The position numbers and the translations under genes are program-made. From positions 1-64,000 of the forward strand of contig NZ_BDCC01000060.1 in the NCBI RefSeq assembly GCF_001613305.1: 64,000 nucleotides of DNA. Direction: 5' to 3'. Shown here in pieces: positions 24,606-33,375 of this stretch (the stretch's first letter is position 1; each line of letters begins with the position of its first letter). Under the pieces are notes generated by a model. That model made no database searches, was not told the DNA's origin, and saw only the letters and a program-made list of their open reading frames with translations. The DNA comes from Nocardia vaccinii NBRC 15922 (GTDB lineage: Bacteria > Actinomycetota > Actinomycetes > Mycobacteriales > Mycobacteriaceae).

Positions 24606-26200
24606 CACATCCGGAACACGCCGTAGGAAACCGGCTCGATCGGCGCGTTCGCGCACGCCGAAAGAGCAAGTCCGAGAATGGTTCTGGTATCGGCGGGGTC
24701 GATGATCCCGTCGTCCCACAGGCGCGCGGTCGAATAGTACGGATTGCCCTGCGCCTCGTACTGCTCCCGGATGGGCGCCTTGAACGCCTCCTCGTCGCGG
24801 GCCGACCACGGGTTGCCCGAGGAGTCGAGTTGCTCGCTGCGCACCGTCGCCAGCACCGAGGCCGCCTGCTCGCCGCCCATCACCGAGATCCGGGCGTTGG
24901 GCCACATCCACAGGAATCGCGGCGAATAGGCACGCCCGCACATCGAATAGTTGCCCGCGCCGTAGGAACCGCCGATGACCACGGTCAGCTTCGGCACCCG
25001 CGCACAGGCCACAGCGGTCACCATCTTCGCGCCGTGTTTGGCGATCCCACCGGCCTCGTACTCCCGCCCGACCATGAATCCGGTGATGTTCTGCAGGAAA
25101 AGCAGCGGAATGCTGCGCTTGTCGCACAGCTCGATGAAATGCGCGCCCTTCATCGCCGACTCGCCGAACAGCACCCCGTTGTTCGCGACGATGCCGACCG
25201 GATGCCCGTGGATCCGGGCGAAACCGGTGACGAGCGTCTTACCGTACTCGGCCTTGAACTCCTGGAAGCTCGAACCGCCGTCGGCGTCGCCGCGATCGAC
25301 CACCCTGCGGATCACCTCGTGCACGTCGTACGGTGTGCGCGAGTCGGTGGGCACCACATCGTACAACTCGGACGGGTCCGCGACCGGATCGAGTGCCGGC
25401 GTCACCTCCCACGGCCGCGCCGCGCGCGGCCCGAGCGTGGCGACGATGTTCCGGACGATCCGCAGTGCGTCCTGGTCGTCACTGGCGAGATGATCGGTCA
25501 CCCCGGAGACCTTCGAGTGCAGATCGCCGCCGCCGAGTTCCTCGGCCGTGACCACCTCACCGGTGGCCGCCTTCACCAGCGGCGGACCGCCGAGGAAGAT
25601 CGTGCCCTGATTGCGCACGATCACCGCCTCGTCGCTCATCGCCGGAACGTAGGCGCCACCCGCGGTGCACGAACCCATCACCGAGGCGATCTGGGCGATC
25701 CCCTTGGCGCTCATCGTGGCCTGGTTGTAGAAGATCCGGCCGAAATGCTCGCGATCCGGGAACACCTCGTCCTGGCGCGGCAGGAACGCTCCACCCGAAT
25801 CGACCAGGTAGATGCACGGCAGATTGTTCTGCAGCGCCACCTCCTGCGCGCGCAGGTGCTTCTTCACCGTCATCGGGTAGTAGGTGCCGCCCTTGACTGT
25901 CGCGTCGTTCGCGACGATCACGCACTCACGTCCCGATACCCGCCCGATGCCGGAGATCATGCCGGCGCCCGGGCACTGGTCGTCGTAGAGGCCGTTCGCC
26001 GCCAACGGGGACAGTTCCAGGAACGGGCTGCCGGGATCGAGCAGCGTGTTGACCCTGTCCCGCGGCAGCAACTTGCCGCGGTCGATGTGCCGCTTGCGCG
26101 CCTTCTCGCCGCCGCCCAGTGCGGCGACCCGGAGGTTTTCGCGCAGTTCCGCCACCAGCCGCTCGTGTTCGGCTCTGTTGCCGACCCGGTCCAGACCCAT
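24605..26200 (-). CDS. accD1: Methylcrotonyl-CoA carboxylase beta subunit (carboxyltransferase)
   Basis: A 531-residue carboxyltransferase. It has the acyl-CoA/carboxybiotin oxyanion segments typical of MCC-beta: MGSCTAGGAYVPAMSDEAV (about 175-195) and GSYGAGNYSMCGRAYSPRF (about 405-425), and it ends GLALSACANAPIEPVSYGVFRM like other MCC beta chains. The length fits MCC better than the shorter AccD5/6 propionyl/acetyl types. It is the first gene of the five-gene operon and is divergent from a TetR gene at 26331, matching the arrangement around M. tuberculosis accD1-accA1. Confidence 0.88.
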   Translation of the reverse strand: MGLDRVGNRAEHERLVAELRENLRVAALGGGEKARKRHIDRGKLLPRDRVNTLLDPGSPFLELSPLAANGLYDDQCPGAGMISGIGRVSGRECVIVANDATVKGGTYYPMTVKKHLRAQEVALQNNLPCIYLVDSGGAFLPRQDEVFPDREHFGRIFYNQATMSAKGIAQIASVMGSCTAGGAYVPAMSDEAVIVRNQGTIFLGGPPLVKAATGEVVTAEELGGGDLHSKVSGVTDHLASDDQDALRIVRNIVATLGPRAARPWEVTPALDPVADPSELYDVVPTDSRTPYDVHEVIRRVVDRGDADGGSSFQEFKAEYGKTLVTGFARIHGHPVGIVANNGVLFGESAMKGAHFIELCDKRSIPLLFLQNITGFMVGREYEAGGIAKHGAKMVTAVACARVPKLTVVIGGSYGAGNYSMCGRAYSPRFLWMWPNARISVMGGEQAASVLATVRSEQLDSSGNPWSARDEEAFKAPIREQYEAQGNPYYSTARLWDDGIIDPADTRTILGLALSACANAPIEPVSYGVFRM

Positions 26201-26330
26201 CTCGCCGCCCGTCGTATTCCGGCCATTCGTGACCGTGGAGTCGATTCGGTTAATACTCGCTCACCGAATTTAAGATAACTGTGATTAACTGAGTTGTCCA
26301 CACACGCGTGCACGGAGAGGAGATTCGGCG

Positions 26331-26945
26331 GTGCTGCCCGACCGTGAGCCGAGCGACGAGCCGAGACCCACCCGGCGCAGCCAGGCCAAGGCCGACCGGC
26401 GCCGGCAGCTGCTCACCGCGGCCGCCCGCCTGATCGCCGAGCGCGGTTACGCCGGAGTCCGGCTCGAAGACCTCGGGTCCGCCGTCGGCATCAGCGGCCC
26501 CGCGGTCTACCGGCACTTCCCCAACAAGGAAGCGGTCCTGGTCGAACTGCTCGTGGGCATCAGCGCGCGACTGTTCGAGGGCGGCACCGATGTGGTGGCC
26601 GCGGCCGCCGACCCCGCGACGGCCATCGCGGGCCTGATCGAATTCCATCTCGACTTCGCACTCGGCGAGTCCGATCTGATCCGCATCCAGGACCGCGACC
26701 TGGGATCGCTGCCCGACTCGGCCCGCCGCCAGGTGCGCCGGTATCAGCGCCGCTACGTCGAACTGTGGGTGCAGGTACTGCGCGAAACCGATCCGGGGCT
26801 GTCGGAGACCGAGGCGCGCACCAAGGCGCACGCCATCTTCGGACTGATCAACTCCACACCACACAGCATGGCCGGCACGTCCCCAGCCGTAACCCGAGAT
26901 GTATTGCGGCGCATGACTGTTGCCGCGCTGGCCCCCGGCGTGTGA
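26331..26945 (+). CDS. TetR family regulator of the carboxylase operon
   Basis: A 204-residue TetR protein starting at GTG 26331 behind GGAGAGGAG. The HTH (about 25-70) reads LLTAAARLIAERGYAGVRLE, then DLGSAVGISGPAVYRHFPNK. It is divergent from accD1 with 130 bp between the start codons, an unusually AT-rich gap (TTAATACTC, TTAAGATAACT, GATTAACT) that should hold the operator. The same neighbourhood in M. tuberculosis has a TetR gene (Rv2506), so control of leucine breakdown by this protein is likely. Confidence 0.87.
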   Translation: MLPDREPSDEPRPTRRSQAKADRRRQLLTAAARLIAERGYAGVRLEDLGSAVGISGPAVYRHFPNKEAVLVELLVGISARLFEGGTDVVAAAADPATAIAGLIEFHLDFALGESDLIRIQDRDLGSLPDSARRQVRRYQRRYVELWVQVLRETDPGLSETEARTKAHAIFGLINSTPHSMAGTSPAVTRDVLRRMTVAALAPGV

Positions 26946-27069
26946 GTCAGGCGGCGCGGCCGTCTCCTGCCGCTGCCGCATTCCTACGCGAAGGCCGGAC
27001 AACCCGGTGAGCGGCGGGATCGCAGCGGACTCGATGACGCCGACACCCCGCCCCGCGCCGCAGCCACTT

Positions 27070-27645
27070 TCAGGCGCTGATCCCCGCGGTGAGCAGGCCG
27101 GCCAGTTCCCGATAGGCGTCGGCGTCATCGAGTCCGGTGCGGTCCCGCACGCCGCCCTGCTGGATGCGGACCATCATGGTGGCGGTGAGGTCGGCGGCGA
27201 ATGCGGCATGGACGCCGCGGAATTCACCCGCCGCGACGCCCTCGTCGATCAGTTCACGCACCCGGGCGGCCGCGATGCGGGTGTTGCGCTCGTAGATCTC
27301 GCGAGCGGGCGGGAAGGCGTCCAGATCGGTCATGAACCGATCCGAGGCGGTCGACAATTCGGTTCCGACCGCGGACAAGTACGCCACGATCCGCCGGCGC
27401 GCACCGGTGATCGGCCGGACCCGGGCCTCGACCTCCTCGGTGGCGCGCCGGAAGAAATGCACGGTCGCGGCACGGACCAGCTGCTCCTTACTTCCGGCGA
27501 GGGTATAGAGCGTGGACTTCGAGCAACGCAGGCGGGTGGCGATATCGCCGAGGGTCAGGTGCGCGAAACCCTCGGCGAGGAACAGATCGACCAGAGCGTC
27601 GAACAGTTCGGTGCGCCGCTGCGTGGCGAACTCGGTCGGAGCCAT
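27070..27645 (-). CDS. TetR family transcriptional regulator
   Basis: A 191-residue TetR protein. The HTH (about 12-55) reads LFDALVDLFLAEGFAHLTLG, then DIATRLRCSKSTLYTLAGSK, and the C-terminal domain resembles the AcuR/ethR-like ligand domain with a late HAAFAADLTATMMVRIQQGG helix. It is divergent from an acyl-CoA dehydrogenase gene. The 132-bp region between them is filled with AGTACT repeats that probably bind this protein, and the dehydrogenase is its likely target. Confidence 0.87.
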   Translation of the reverse strand: MAPTEFATQRRTELFDALVDLFLAEGFAHLTLGDIATRLRCSKSTLYTLAGSKEQLVRAATVHFFRRATEEVEARVRPITGARRRIVAYLSAVGTELSTASDRFMTDLDAFPPAREIYERNTRIAAARVRELIDEGVAAGEFRGVHAAFAADLTATMMVRIQQGGVRDRTGLDDADAYRELAGLLTAGISA

Positions 27646-27671
27646 ATCCGCGATGATGCCATATCCGAAGC

Positions 27672-27735
27672 AGTACTGAAGTACTCCTTGTAGTACTATG
27701 CTGCTCGACAGTACCGTAGTTCGTAACCCGGTACT
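27672..27735. promoter_or_regulatory. AGTACT repeat array, probable TetR operator
   Basis: AGTACT occurs at 27672-27677, 27680-27685 and 27692-27697; AGTACC lies at 27710-27715 and GGTACT at 27730-27735. The hexamer is self-complementary, and the second and third copies make a 6-6-6 dyad. All copies lie between the divergent TetR and acyl-CoA dehydrogenase genes. Confidence 0.65.
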
Positions 27736-27777
27736 TGTTCACGTACCTATTTCTTTCGAGTGGCAAGGGAGTTGTCC

Positions 27778-28920
27778 GTGGCCGTCGATCGTCTGCTGCC
27801 CACCGCCGAGGCACATGATCTGATCCAGCTGACCCGCGATATCGCCGACAAGGCGCTCGCACCGATCGTCGACGCCCACGAGAAGGCCGAGACTTACCCC
27901 GACGGCGTCTTCGCCACGCTCGGTGCGGCCGGGCTGCTGAGCCTGCCGTATCCGTCCGAATGGGGCGGCGGCGACCAGCCGTACGAGGTGTACCTACAGG
28001 TGCTCGAGGAGATCGCGGCCCGGTGGGCCGCAGTGGCGGTGGCGGTCAGCGTGCACAGCCTCTCGTGTCATCCCCTGATGATGTTCGGCACCGATGACCA
28101 GAAACAGCGTTGGCTCCCGGATATGCTGGGCGGCAACATGATCGGGGCGTACAGCCTGTCCGAACCACAGGCCGGTTCCGACGCCGCGGCACTGGCTTGC
28201 AAGGCCACCCCCACCTCGGACGGCTACCGCATCTCCGGCACCAAGGCATGGATCACCCACGGCGGCGTGGCCGACTTCTACACCCTGTTCGCCCGCACCG
28301 GCGAAGGCTCACGCGGCATCTCGTGTTTCCTGGTCGACAAGCAAACCCCCGGCCTGAGCTTCGGCAAGCCCGAGGAGAAGATGGGCCTGACCGCCGTCCC
28401 CACCACCACCGCACACTACGACGACGCGATCATCGACTCCGCACGCCGCATCGGCGAGGAAGGCCAGGGCCTGCAGATCGCCTTCAGCGCACTGGATTCC
28501 GGACGCCTCGGCATCGCCGCCGTGGCCGTGGGCCTGGCCCAGGCCGCACTCGACGAGGCCGTGGCCTACGCCCAGGAGCGAACCACGTTCGGCCGCAAGA
28601 TCATCGACCACCAGGGCCTGGGCTTCCTGCTCGCCGACATGGCCGCCGCCGTCGACTCCGCCCGCGCCACCTACCTCGACGCCGCCCGCCGCCGCGACGC
28701 GGGACTCCCCTACTCCCGCAACGCATCCGTTGCCAAACTGATCGCCACCGACGCCGCCATGAAAGTCACCACCGACGCGGTGCAGGTCCTCGGCGGCTAC
28801 GGCTACACCCGCGACTTCCGCGTCGAGCGCTACATGCGCGAAGCCAAGATCACCCAGATCTTCGAGGGCACCAACCAGATCCAGCGCCTCGTCATCGCCC
28901 GGACCCTCGCCCAATCCTGA
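27778..28920 (+). CDS. Acyl-CoA dehydrogenase
   Basis: A 380-residue acyl-CoA dehydrogenase. FAD/substrate motifs are YSLSEPQAGSDAAALACKAT (about 128-147), YRISGTKAWITHGGVADFY, the arginine-containing ERTTFGRKIIDHQGLGF, and the end QVLGGYGYTRDFRVERYMREAKITQIFEGTNQIQR with the usual catalytic Glu region. GTG 27778 is used because AAGGGAG is six bases upstream; GTG 27760 is in frame. It is regulated presumably by the divergent TetR. The chain length of the substrate is unknown. Codon use is extremely GC-rich in the last third, as in its neighbours. Confidence 0.88.
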   Translation: MAVDRLLPTAEAHDLIQLTRDIADKALAPIVDAHEKAETYPDGVFATLGAAGLLSLPYPSEWGGGDQPYEVYLQVLEEIAARWAAVAVAVSVHSLSCHPLMMFGTDDQKQRWLPDMLGGNMIGAYSLSEPQAGSDAAALACKATPTSDGYRISGTKAWITHGGVADFYTLFARTGEGSRGISCFLVDKQTPGLSFGKPEEKMGLTAVPTTTAHYDDAIIDSARRIGEEGQGLQIAFSALDSGRLGIAAVAVGLAQAALDEAVAYAQERTTFGRKIIDHQGLGFLLADMAAAVDSARATYLDAARRRDAGLPYSRNASVAKLIATDAAMKVTTDAVQVLGGYGYTRDFRVERYMREAKITQIFEGTNQIQRLVIARTLAQS

Positions 28921-28923
28921 CCG

Positions 28924-29877
28924 CTACCACGGGCCCCGGCCGAAATCGATCCGGAACGTGGGGTCCTGCGGCACTCTGATGTGCGGTGTCAGTTCACCGA
29001 CCGTCGTGACCTGCACCGCGTCGGTCAGCGTGCCGAGGGCCAGCGGCTGCTTCGGCGGGGGCCAGAACGAGTACACCTCCGGATCACGATTCGCGCCGAC
29101 GAGACGTCCGGTCGCCATGGCGGTGTGCGCGTTCTGCTCACCCCATCCGGACCAGATGATCAGATCGCCACGCTCGGGCCGGGGGCCGAGCGGATCGTCC
29201 GGGAGATAGCGCTGCGTGCCGTGCGGAAGCATCGTGCGAACCAGGTTGTGCTCGAAGTTGTCCGGCAGTATGCCCCGGCTTCGCGCGCGCCGCGCTCTGC
29301 CGCTCAGCAACGGGGCGAACTGCTCACGCAACTGATCGCGAGTGAGCACGTTCCGGCGCGCGGCAGCCCACATGATCATCTCGTTGCAGTTGCACCCGAA
29401 GGCCTCGTCGAGCTCCGGGAGCGGCCCCGCGGTCTTGGCCAGGATCCACGCCTCGAACTTGCGCAGGTGCATATCCTTCGGACGGAAATTCGTCCATATC
29501 GCTTTCGCGCCCGACAGGTGGATCCGTTGCAGTTCATCCGCGACCACCAGTGGTGCGCGTTCATCCGGTTGCGCGGACCCGGACGACCCGAGCGCTCCGG
29601 TCGCAGGGTCGGGTTCGTCGCGGTGAATCCCATGCGCGGACGCCGCATCGGACTCGGTGTATTCGGAGACGTCATGAAGTTCGCCCGCGACGTCCCGTAG
29701 CGGCCTCTCCGCAGCGCGCCCCTCGCGCTTGACCAACCGAACGAGTGTCTGGGCCAGTTCGGAAGCCACGTCACGCAGCAACGCAATCCTCCCGTCCGCC
29801 CCGCGGCCGGTCGACACCTTCCTCGACCCGCGAACAAGTCGGGCCCCGAGACCGGCGAATCCGCGCGCGGGTACCAT
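28924..29877 (-). CDS. Unrecognised protein with possible papain-like Cys/His motifs
   Basis: A 317-residue soluble protein I cannot assign to a family. The first 120 residues are charged and low-complexity (GSSGSAQPDERAP near 100). The C-terminal 180 residues look folded: KAIWTNFRPKDMHLRKFEAWILAKTAG, then FGCNCNEMIMWAAARRNVLT, and GDLIIWSGWGEQNAHTAMATGRLVG. A Cys before a helix and a His after a GDLIIW strand is the order seen in NlpC/P60 and other papain-like cysteine hydrolases, so such an activity is conceivable. ATG 29877 is a best guess; the frame is open to 30039. No signal peptide is seen. It is 3 bp from the convergent acyl-CoA dehydrogenase. Confidence 0.6.
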   Translation of the reverse strand: MVPARGFAGLGARLVRGSRKVSTGRGADGRIALLRDVASELAQTLVRLVKREGRAAERPLRDVAGELHDVSEYTESDAASAHGIHRDEPDPATGALGSSGSAQPDERAPLVVADELQRIHLSGAKAIWTNFRPKDMHLRKFEAWILAKTAGPLPELDEAFGCNCNEMIMWAAARRNVLTRDQLREQFAPLLSGRARRARSRGILPDNFEHNLVRTMLPHGTQRYLPDDPLGPRPERGDLIIWSGWGEQNAHTAMATGRLVGANRDPEVYSFWPPPKQPLALGTLTDAVQVTTVGELTPHIRVPQDPTFRIDFGRGPW

Positions 29878-30018
29878 ACTGCGCCCGCTACACCTTTGCC
29901 ACAGTCGAGAATTGCGAACCCGGATGCGACACCCGGTATTCCGCTGCCGCTCGGGGCGATCATGCGCGCTTCGCGCCGCACCTTCATCGATCGCGCAGGC
30001 GAGTTCCACTGCTATGGT

Positions 30019-30053
30019 GCTCGTAATAATCTGCCGCACAATGGATTACGAGC
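30019..30053. repeat. Inverted repeat GCTCGTAAT-17-ATTACGAGC
   Basis: Perfect 9-bp arms flank the 3' end of the frameshifted SDR gene. It may end the - strand operon transcript or act as an operator for the gene that follows at 29877. There is no T-tract. Confidence 0.45.
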
Positions 30054-30829
30054 CAGCGGGATTCTCCGACATCGCCCGGACACGTCCCAGCACATCCGGA
30101 TAGCGCCGCAGGTGGGCGCCACCGTTGAGATCGAGCGTCGCGCCGGTCATCCAGCGGGTGTGCTCCGAGGCGAGGAATACCGCCGCACCCGCGATCTCCT
30201 CCGGGCGGCCGCTGCGCCCGAGCGGGGTGTTCTCCAGATATTCCTCGCGCAGCCCCGGCACCAGCGCGACACCGGCCACCAGCGGCGTGTCGACCAGGCC
30301 CGGGGAGATGGCGTTCACCCGGATGCCGCGTTCGGCGAGTTCGAGTGCGGCGACCTCGACCAGCATCAGCACTCCGGCCTTCGCGGCGCAGTAGGCCGCC
30401 ATACCGGTTCCCGGTTGCCGGCCGTTGAGGGACGCGATGCAGACGATGCTGCCGCCGTCCGCCAGATGGCGGCCGGCATGTTTGATCACCAGGAAGGTAC
30501 CGGTCAGGCAGACGTCGACGGTCGTGCGCCAACCGGAGAGTTCGAGTTCGGTGATCGGGCCGGGTACCGAGACGCCCGCACAGTGCACGACCGCATCCGC
30601 GCCCGCCGCGGCGGCGAACGCCTCGGCTACCGAATCCTCGTCGGTCACGTCCATCCGCCACCGATGTGACCGCGTCACCCAGTTCGTCGGCCAACCGCCC
30701 GGCCGCGGCCGCATCGATATCGGCGACGACGACCCGGTAGCCGAGGGCGGCCAGGGCGCGCACCGTCGCCGCACCGATACCGGATGCCCCACCCGTCACC
30801 ACGGCCGTGCGATCCCGCGGCGCGCTCAT
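30046..30829 (-). pseudogene. SDR family oxidoreductase with a single-base frameshift
   Basis: Two frames join to a complete SDR of about 260 residues. The first starts at ATG 30829 with MSAPRDRTAVVTGGASGIGA (cofactor motif) and runs to ADELGDAVTS. The second continues with WRMDVTDEDSVAEAF, YCAAKAG (catalytic YxxxK), and ends SRPEEIAGAAVFL and later residues. The switch lies at about 30661-30662, where one extra C (G on the coding strand, in TCGGTGG) breaks the frame. The 4-bp ATGA coupling to the upstream hydrolase gene is intact. Either the gene is newly inactivated or the base is a sequencing error. Confidence 0.8.
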
Positions 30830-31782
30830 GCGGTCCGCTCCGCATCGAGCTTCGCAGCGACCGGAGCCGCCTCGACGAGATGTCTGCTCAGGAAACGGAT
30901 CTGGTGGGCGACCGCGGCCTCGAACCACGCCTGCCCCGGGAACACGTCGAAGTGGTCACACGGATAGTGCCGCACCTCGGCTCGCGCCGTGAAGGCGACC
31001 TTCGCCGCGGCGTGCGGCGGCGCCACCCGGTCGAAATCGGCGATCTGCGTCAGCACCGGCGCACCGATCCGACTCGCGCACCGCCCGACCCGATAACCGC
31101 CGAGTTCCAGACCGACCGCGGCGTCCACCTCGTTACGCCAGGTCGGACCGGCCAGGGCGAGATAGCTTTCGTAATATCCCTCGGCGGTCAGCGCCGCGCG
31201 TTCGCCCGGACGACCGACCAGCGGCATCATCACCGCCTCCCGCCCGACCCGGGACGAGAGCGCACTGCGCACCGCCGTCACCGTCGATCCGGCGATCGCC
31301 CCCGCGCCCAACTGCTGGTACGCCAGGCGCCCAGCGGCCGCCCCGGACACCAGCGGAACCATCGCGATCACGGCGCACACGTCCGTGCGATCCGCGGCGA
31401 CGGTCAGCGCGTGACCACCCGACATCGACACGCCCCACACGATCACCCGCGCGGCGTCCACCCCCGGCTGCCGCCCGGCCGCCGCAATGGCGGCCCGATA
31501 GTCCTGCGCCTGCTCGACCATCGAAACCCGTTGCCGCCGAACACCTCCCGAAGCGCCGAAGCCTCGGTAGTCGAATGCGAGCACGGCGAGTCCGGCGTCC
31601 CGCAGGGCCCGCGCGAACGGCGCGAGTCCGGAATCCTTCGTCCCACCGAAACCGTGCGCCATCACCACCGCCGGATGCCCCGCGGCCCGCTCGAACGCGC
31701 CACCCGGACTCGGATCGAAAAACCATCCATCACAGTCGATTCCATCCGAATCGAACGAGATCTGCCGATAGTCCGCGCTCAT
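30826..31782 (-). CDS. Alpha/beta hydrolase
   Basis: A 318-residue alpha/beta hydrolase. The nucleophile elbow is GVSMSGGHAL (about residue 123), preceded by the oxyanion-hole strand VVMAHGFGGTKDSGLAPFARAL. The acid and histidine are in IADFDRVAPP and CDHFDVF (about 285). ATG 31782 follows a strong AGGAGGTG. It overlaps the small ORF upstream and the SDR downstream by 4 bp each, so all are one translationally coupled operon headed by a flavin monooxygenase. A plausible job is hydrolysis of an ester produced by that monooxygenase (Baeyer-Villiger type chemistry); inferred. Confidence 0.85.
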   Translation of the reverse strand: MSADYRQISFDSDGIDCDGWFFDPSPGGAFERAAGHPAVVMAHGFGGTKDSGLAPFARALRDAGLAVLAFDYRGFGASGGVRRQRVSMVEQAQDYRAAIAAAGRQPGVDAARVIVWGVSMSGGHALTVAADRTDVCAVIAMVPLVSGAAAGRLAYQQLGAGAIAGSTVTAVRSALSSRVGREAVMMPLVGRPGERAALTAEGYYESYLALAGPTWRNEVDAAVGLELGGYRVGRCASRIGAPVLTQIADFDRVAPPHAAAKVAFTARAEVRHYPCDHFDVFPGQAWFEAAVAHQIRFLSRHLVEAAPVAAKLDAERTA

Positions 31783-31994
31783 CCGTTCACCTCCTGCGTC
31801 GCTGCCGATCCGCCCATCCGCAGCCGGAGCCACGATCGCGATGCTTCCCAGCGCACCGCGGCGCGAACCCCGCCGCGGGTGAATCCGAAACTCCCTGCCG
31901 AGTGAGTCATCTCGTGATCAACAGACATATGCCGCCGATCAGCCCCGGTTATCTCCGAAGCGGCGCGGCCACCAGCGCGGACATCCGCGGTCAT
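31779..31994 (-). CDS. Small coupled ORF of unknown function
   Basis: A 71-residue, basic protein between the flavin monooxygenase and the hydrolase. Its reality is supported by the layout: a strong AGGAGGTG ribosome binding site sits just before ATG 31994, it overlaps the monooxygenase stop by 4 bp (ATGA) and the hydrolase start by 4 bp (ATGA). The sequence (REVHMSV-like start, GSFGFTRGGVRAAVRWE, SWLRLRMGG) has no motif I know and no membrane segment. It may be a small partner protein or only a translated linker. Confidence 0.55.
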   Translation of the reverse strand: MTADVRAGGRAASEITGADRRHMSVDHEMTHSAGSFGFTRGGVRAAVRWEASRSWLRLRMGGSAATQEVNG

Positions 31995-33355
31995 CGGCTC
32001 ACCTCCTGCTCACCCGCGTGCGACCAGGTCGGTGGACCGCCCGAGGCGGCGCGGCGGGCTCCGGCGGGTAGTTCGCGGGTGCGCATGTCGTGCTCGTAGA
32101 GGAAGTAGTCGACCTGTTGGGTATGGCGGGGGCGGTCGAGCATGTGGCCGGTGTAGCGCTGCTGGTCCGCGACGATGCCCCGGCGCATGTCGGACTCGGC
32201 GGGCAGGCGGTAGCGGCCGATCGCGTACGCGCCTATCAGTCGCGCCTGGCATTCGACGAACGGGAACAGGGTCGGGGTGGACTGTGCGAATCCGGCGAAC
32301 ACCAGATCGTCCATGCCGGGCAGGAACATTCGCTTGTACAGATCGATCCGGTTGTCCGGGGCGCTGATGAAGTCGGGATCGAAGAACGGGAAGGTGATGT
32401 TGTAGCCGGTGGCATAGATGACGATGTCGAAGTCATCACTGCTGCCGTCCTCGAAATGCACTGTGCGCCCGTCGAATCGGGTGATATCAGGTTTGGGCAG
32501 CACATCACCGGAGCCCAGCCGAAGCGGCAGTTCCACCGACTGCGTCGGATGCGCCTCGAAGAAGTTGTGATTCGGCGTGGGCAATCCGTAGTTCTCCGGC
32601 CGCCCCGCGGTCAGCGGCTGCCCCCACTGGGCGATCTTGCGCTGCCAGGACAGCGGCAGATACGGGGTCGTGCGGTAGTACTTGTCGGCGGGACGACCGG
32701 CGATGTACTTCGGCACGATCCACGCGCTCGAGCGGGTGGACAGGGTCAGCCGGTTGCCCAGCGCCTTCGAGGACAGCTCCACGGCGATATCGGCCGCGCT
32801 GTTGCCCAGGCCCACCACCAGGATTCGCCGGTCACTGAAGTCCATCGGGGTGCGCGGGTCGACGTAGTGGTGCGCGTGCATCGTCTCGCCGGTGAACTCG
32901 CCCGGGAAATTCGGGTACCGCGGATCCCAGTGATGTCCGTTGGCCACCACCAGCAGGTCGAAGCGCCGGGTCTCCCCACGCTGGGTGTCCAGTTCCCAAC
33001 CGCCGCCGGGCAGCCGCCGCGCGTGGGTGACGCCGTTGCCGAATTCGATGGCCGAGCCGAGATCGAAAGCCGCGCAATAGTCGTCGAGATACTGCTTGAT
33101 CTGGGTGTGATGCGGGAAGTCCGGATAACTCTCCGGCATCGGGAAGTCGCGGAAGGACAGCTGATGCTTCGAGGTGTCGATATGCAGGGACCGGTAAGCG
33201 CTGGAGTGGCCGTTCGGATTGCCGAACGCCCAGTTGCCCCCGACCCGGTCGGAGGATTCGAAGCACACGTACGGCACGCCGTAGTCGTTGAGCATCTTGC
33301 CCGCGGTCAACCCGCTGATACCGGCGCCGATCACGGCGGTACGCGGTAGGTACAT
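31991..33355 (-). CDS. Flavin-containing monooxygenase (FMO/BVMO type)
   Basis: A 454-residue NAD(P)H- and FAD-dependent monooxygenase. The FAD motif GAGISG is at residues 10-15, the FMO signature FTGETMHAHHY fits FxGxxxHxxxY (about 154-164), and the NADP motif GLGNSAAD is near 176. Such enzymes oxidise N/S atoms or insert oxygen beside a ketone. It heads a four-gene coupled operon (small ORF, alpha/beta hydrolase, SDR), which fits a ketone-to-ester-to-alcohol-to-aldehyde path. ATG 33355 follows GGAAGGATC. The divergent TetR and its GTAGACAG operators control it. Confidence 0.88.
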   Translation of the reverse strand: MYLPRTAVIGAGISGLTAGKMLNDYGVPYVCFESSDRVGGNWAFGNPNGHSSAYRSLHIDTSKHQLSFRDFPMPESYPDFPHHTQIKQYLDDYCAAFDLGSAIEFGNGVTHARRLPGGGWELDTQRGETRRFDLLVVANGHHWDPRYPNFPGEFTGETMHAHHYVDPRTPMDFSDRRILVVGLGNSAADIAVELSSKALGNRLTLSTRSSAWIVPKYIAGRPADKYYRTTPYLPLSWQRKIAQWGQPLTAGRPENYGLPTPNHNFFEAHPTQSVELPLRLGSGDVLPKPDITRFDGRTVHFEDGSSDDFDIVIYATGYNITFPFFDPDFISAPDNRIDLYKRMFLPGMDDLVFAGFAQSTPTLFPFVECQARLIGAYAIGRYRLPAESDMRRGIVADQQRYTGHMLDRPRHTQQVDYFLYEHDMRTRELPAGARRAASGGPPTWSHAGEQEVSR

Positions 33356-33375
33356 TCCCGATCCTTCCGAGCCCA

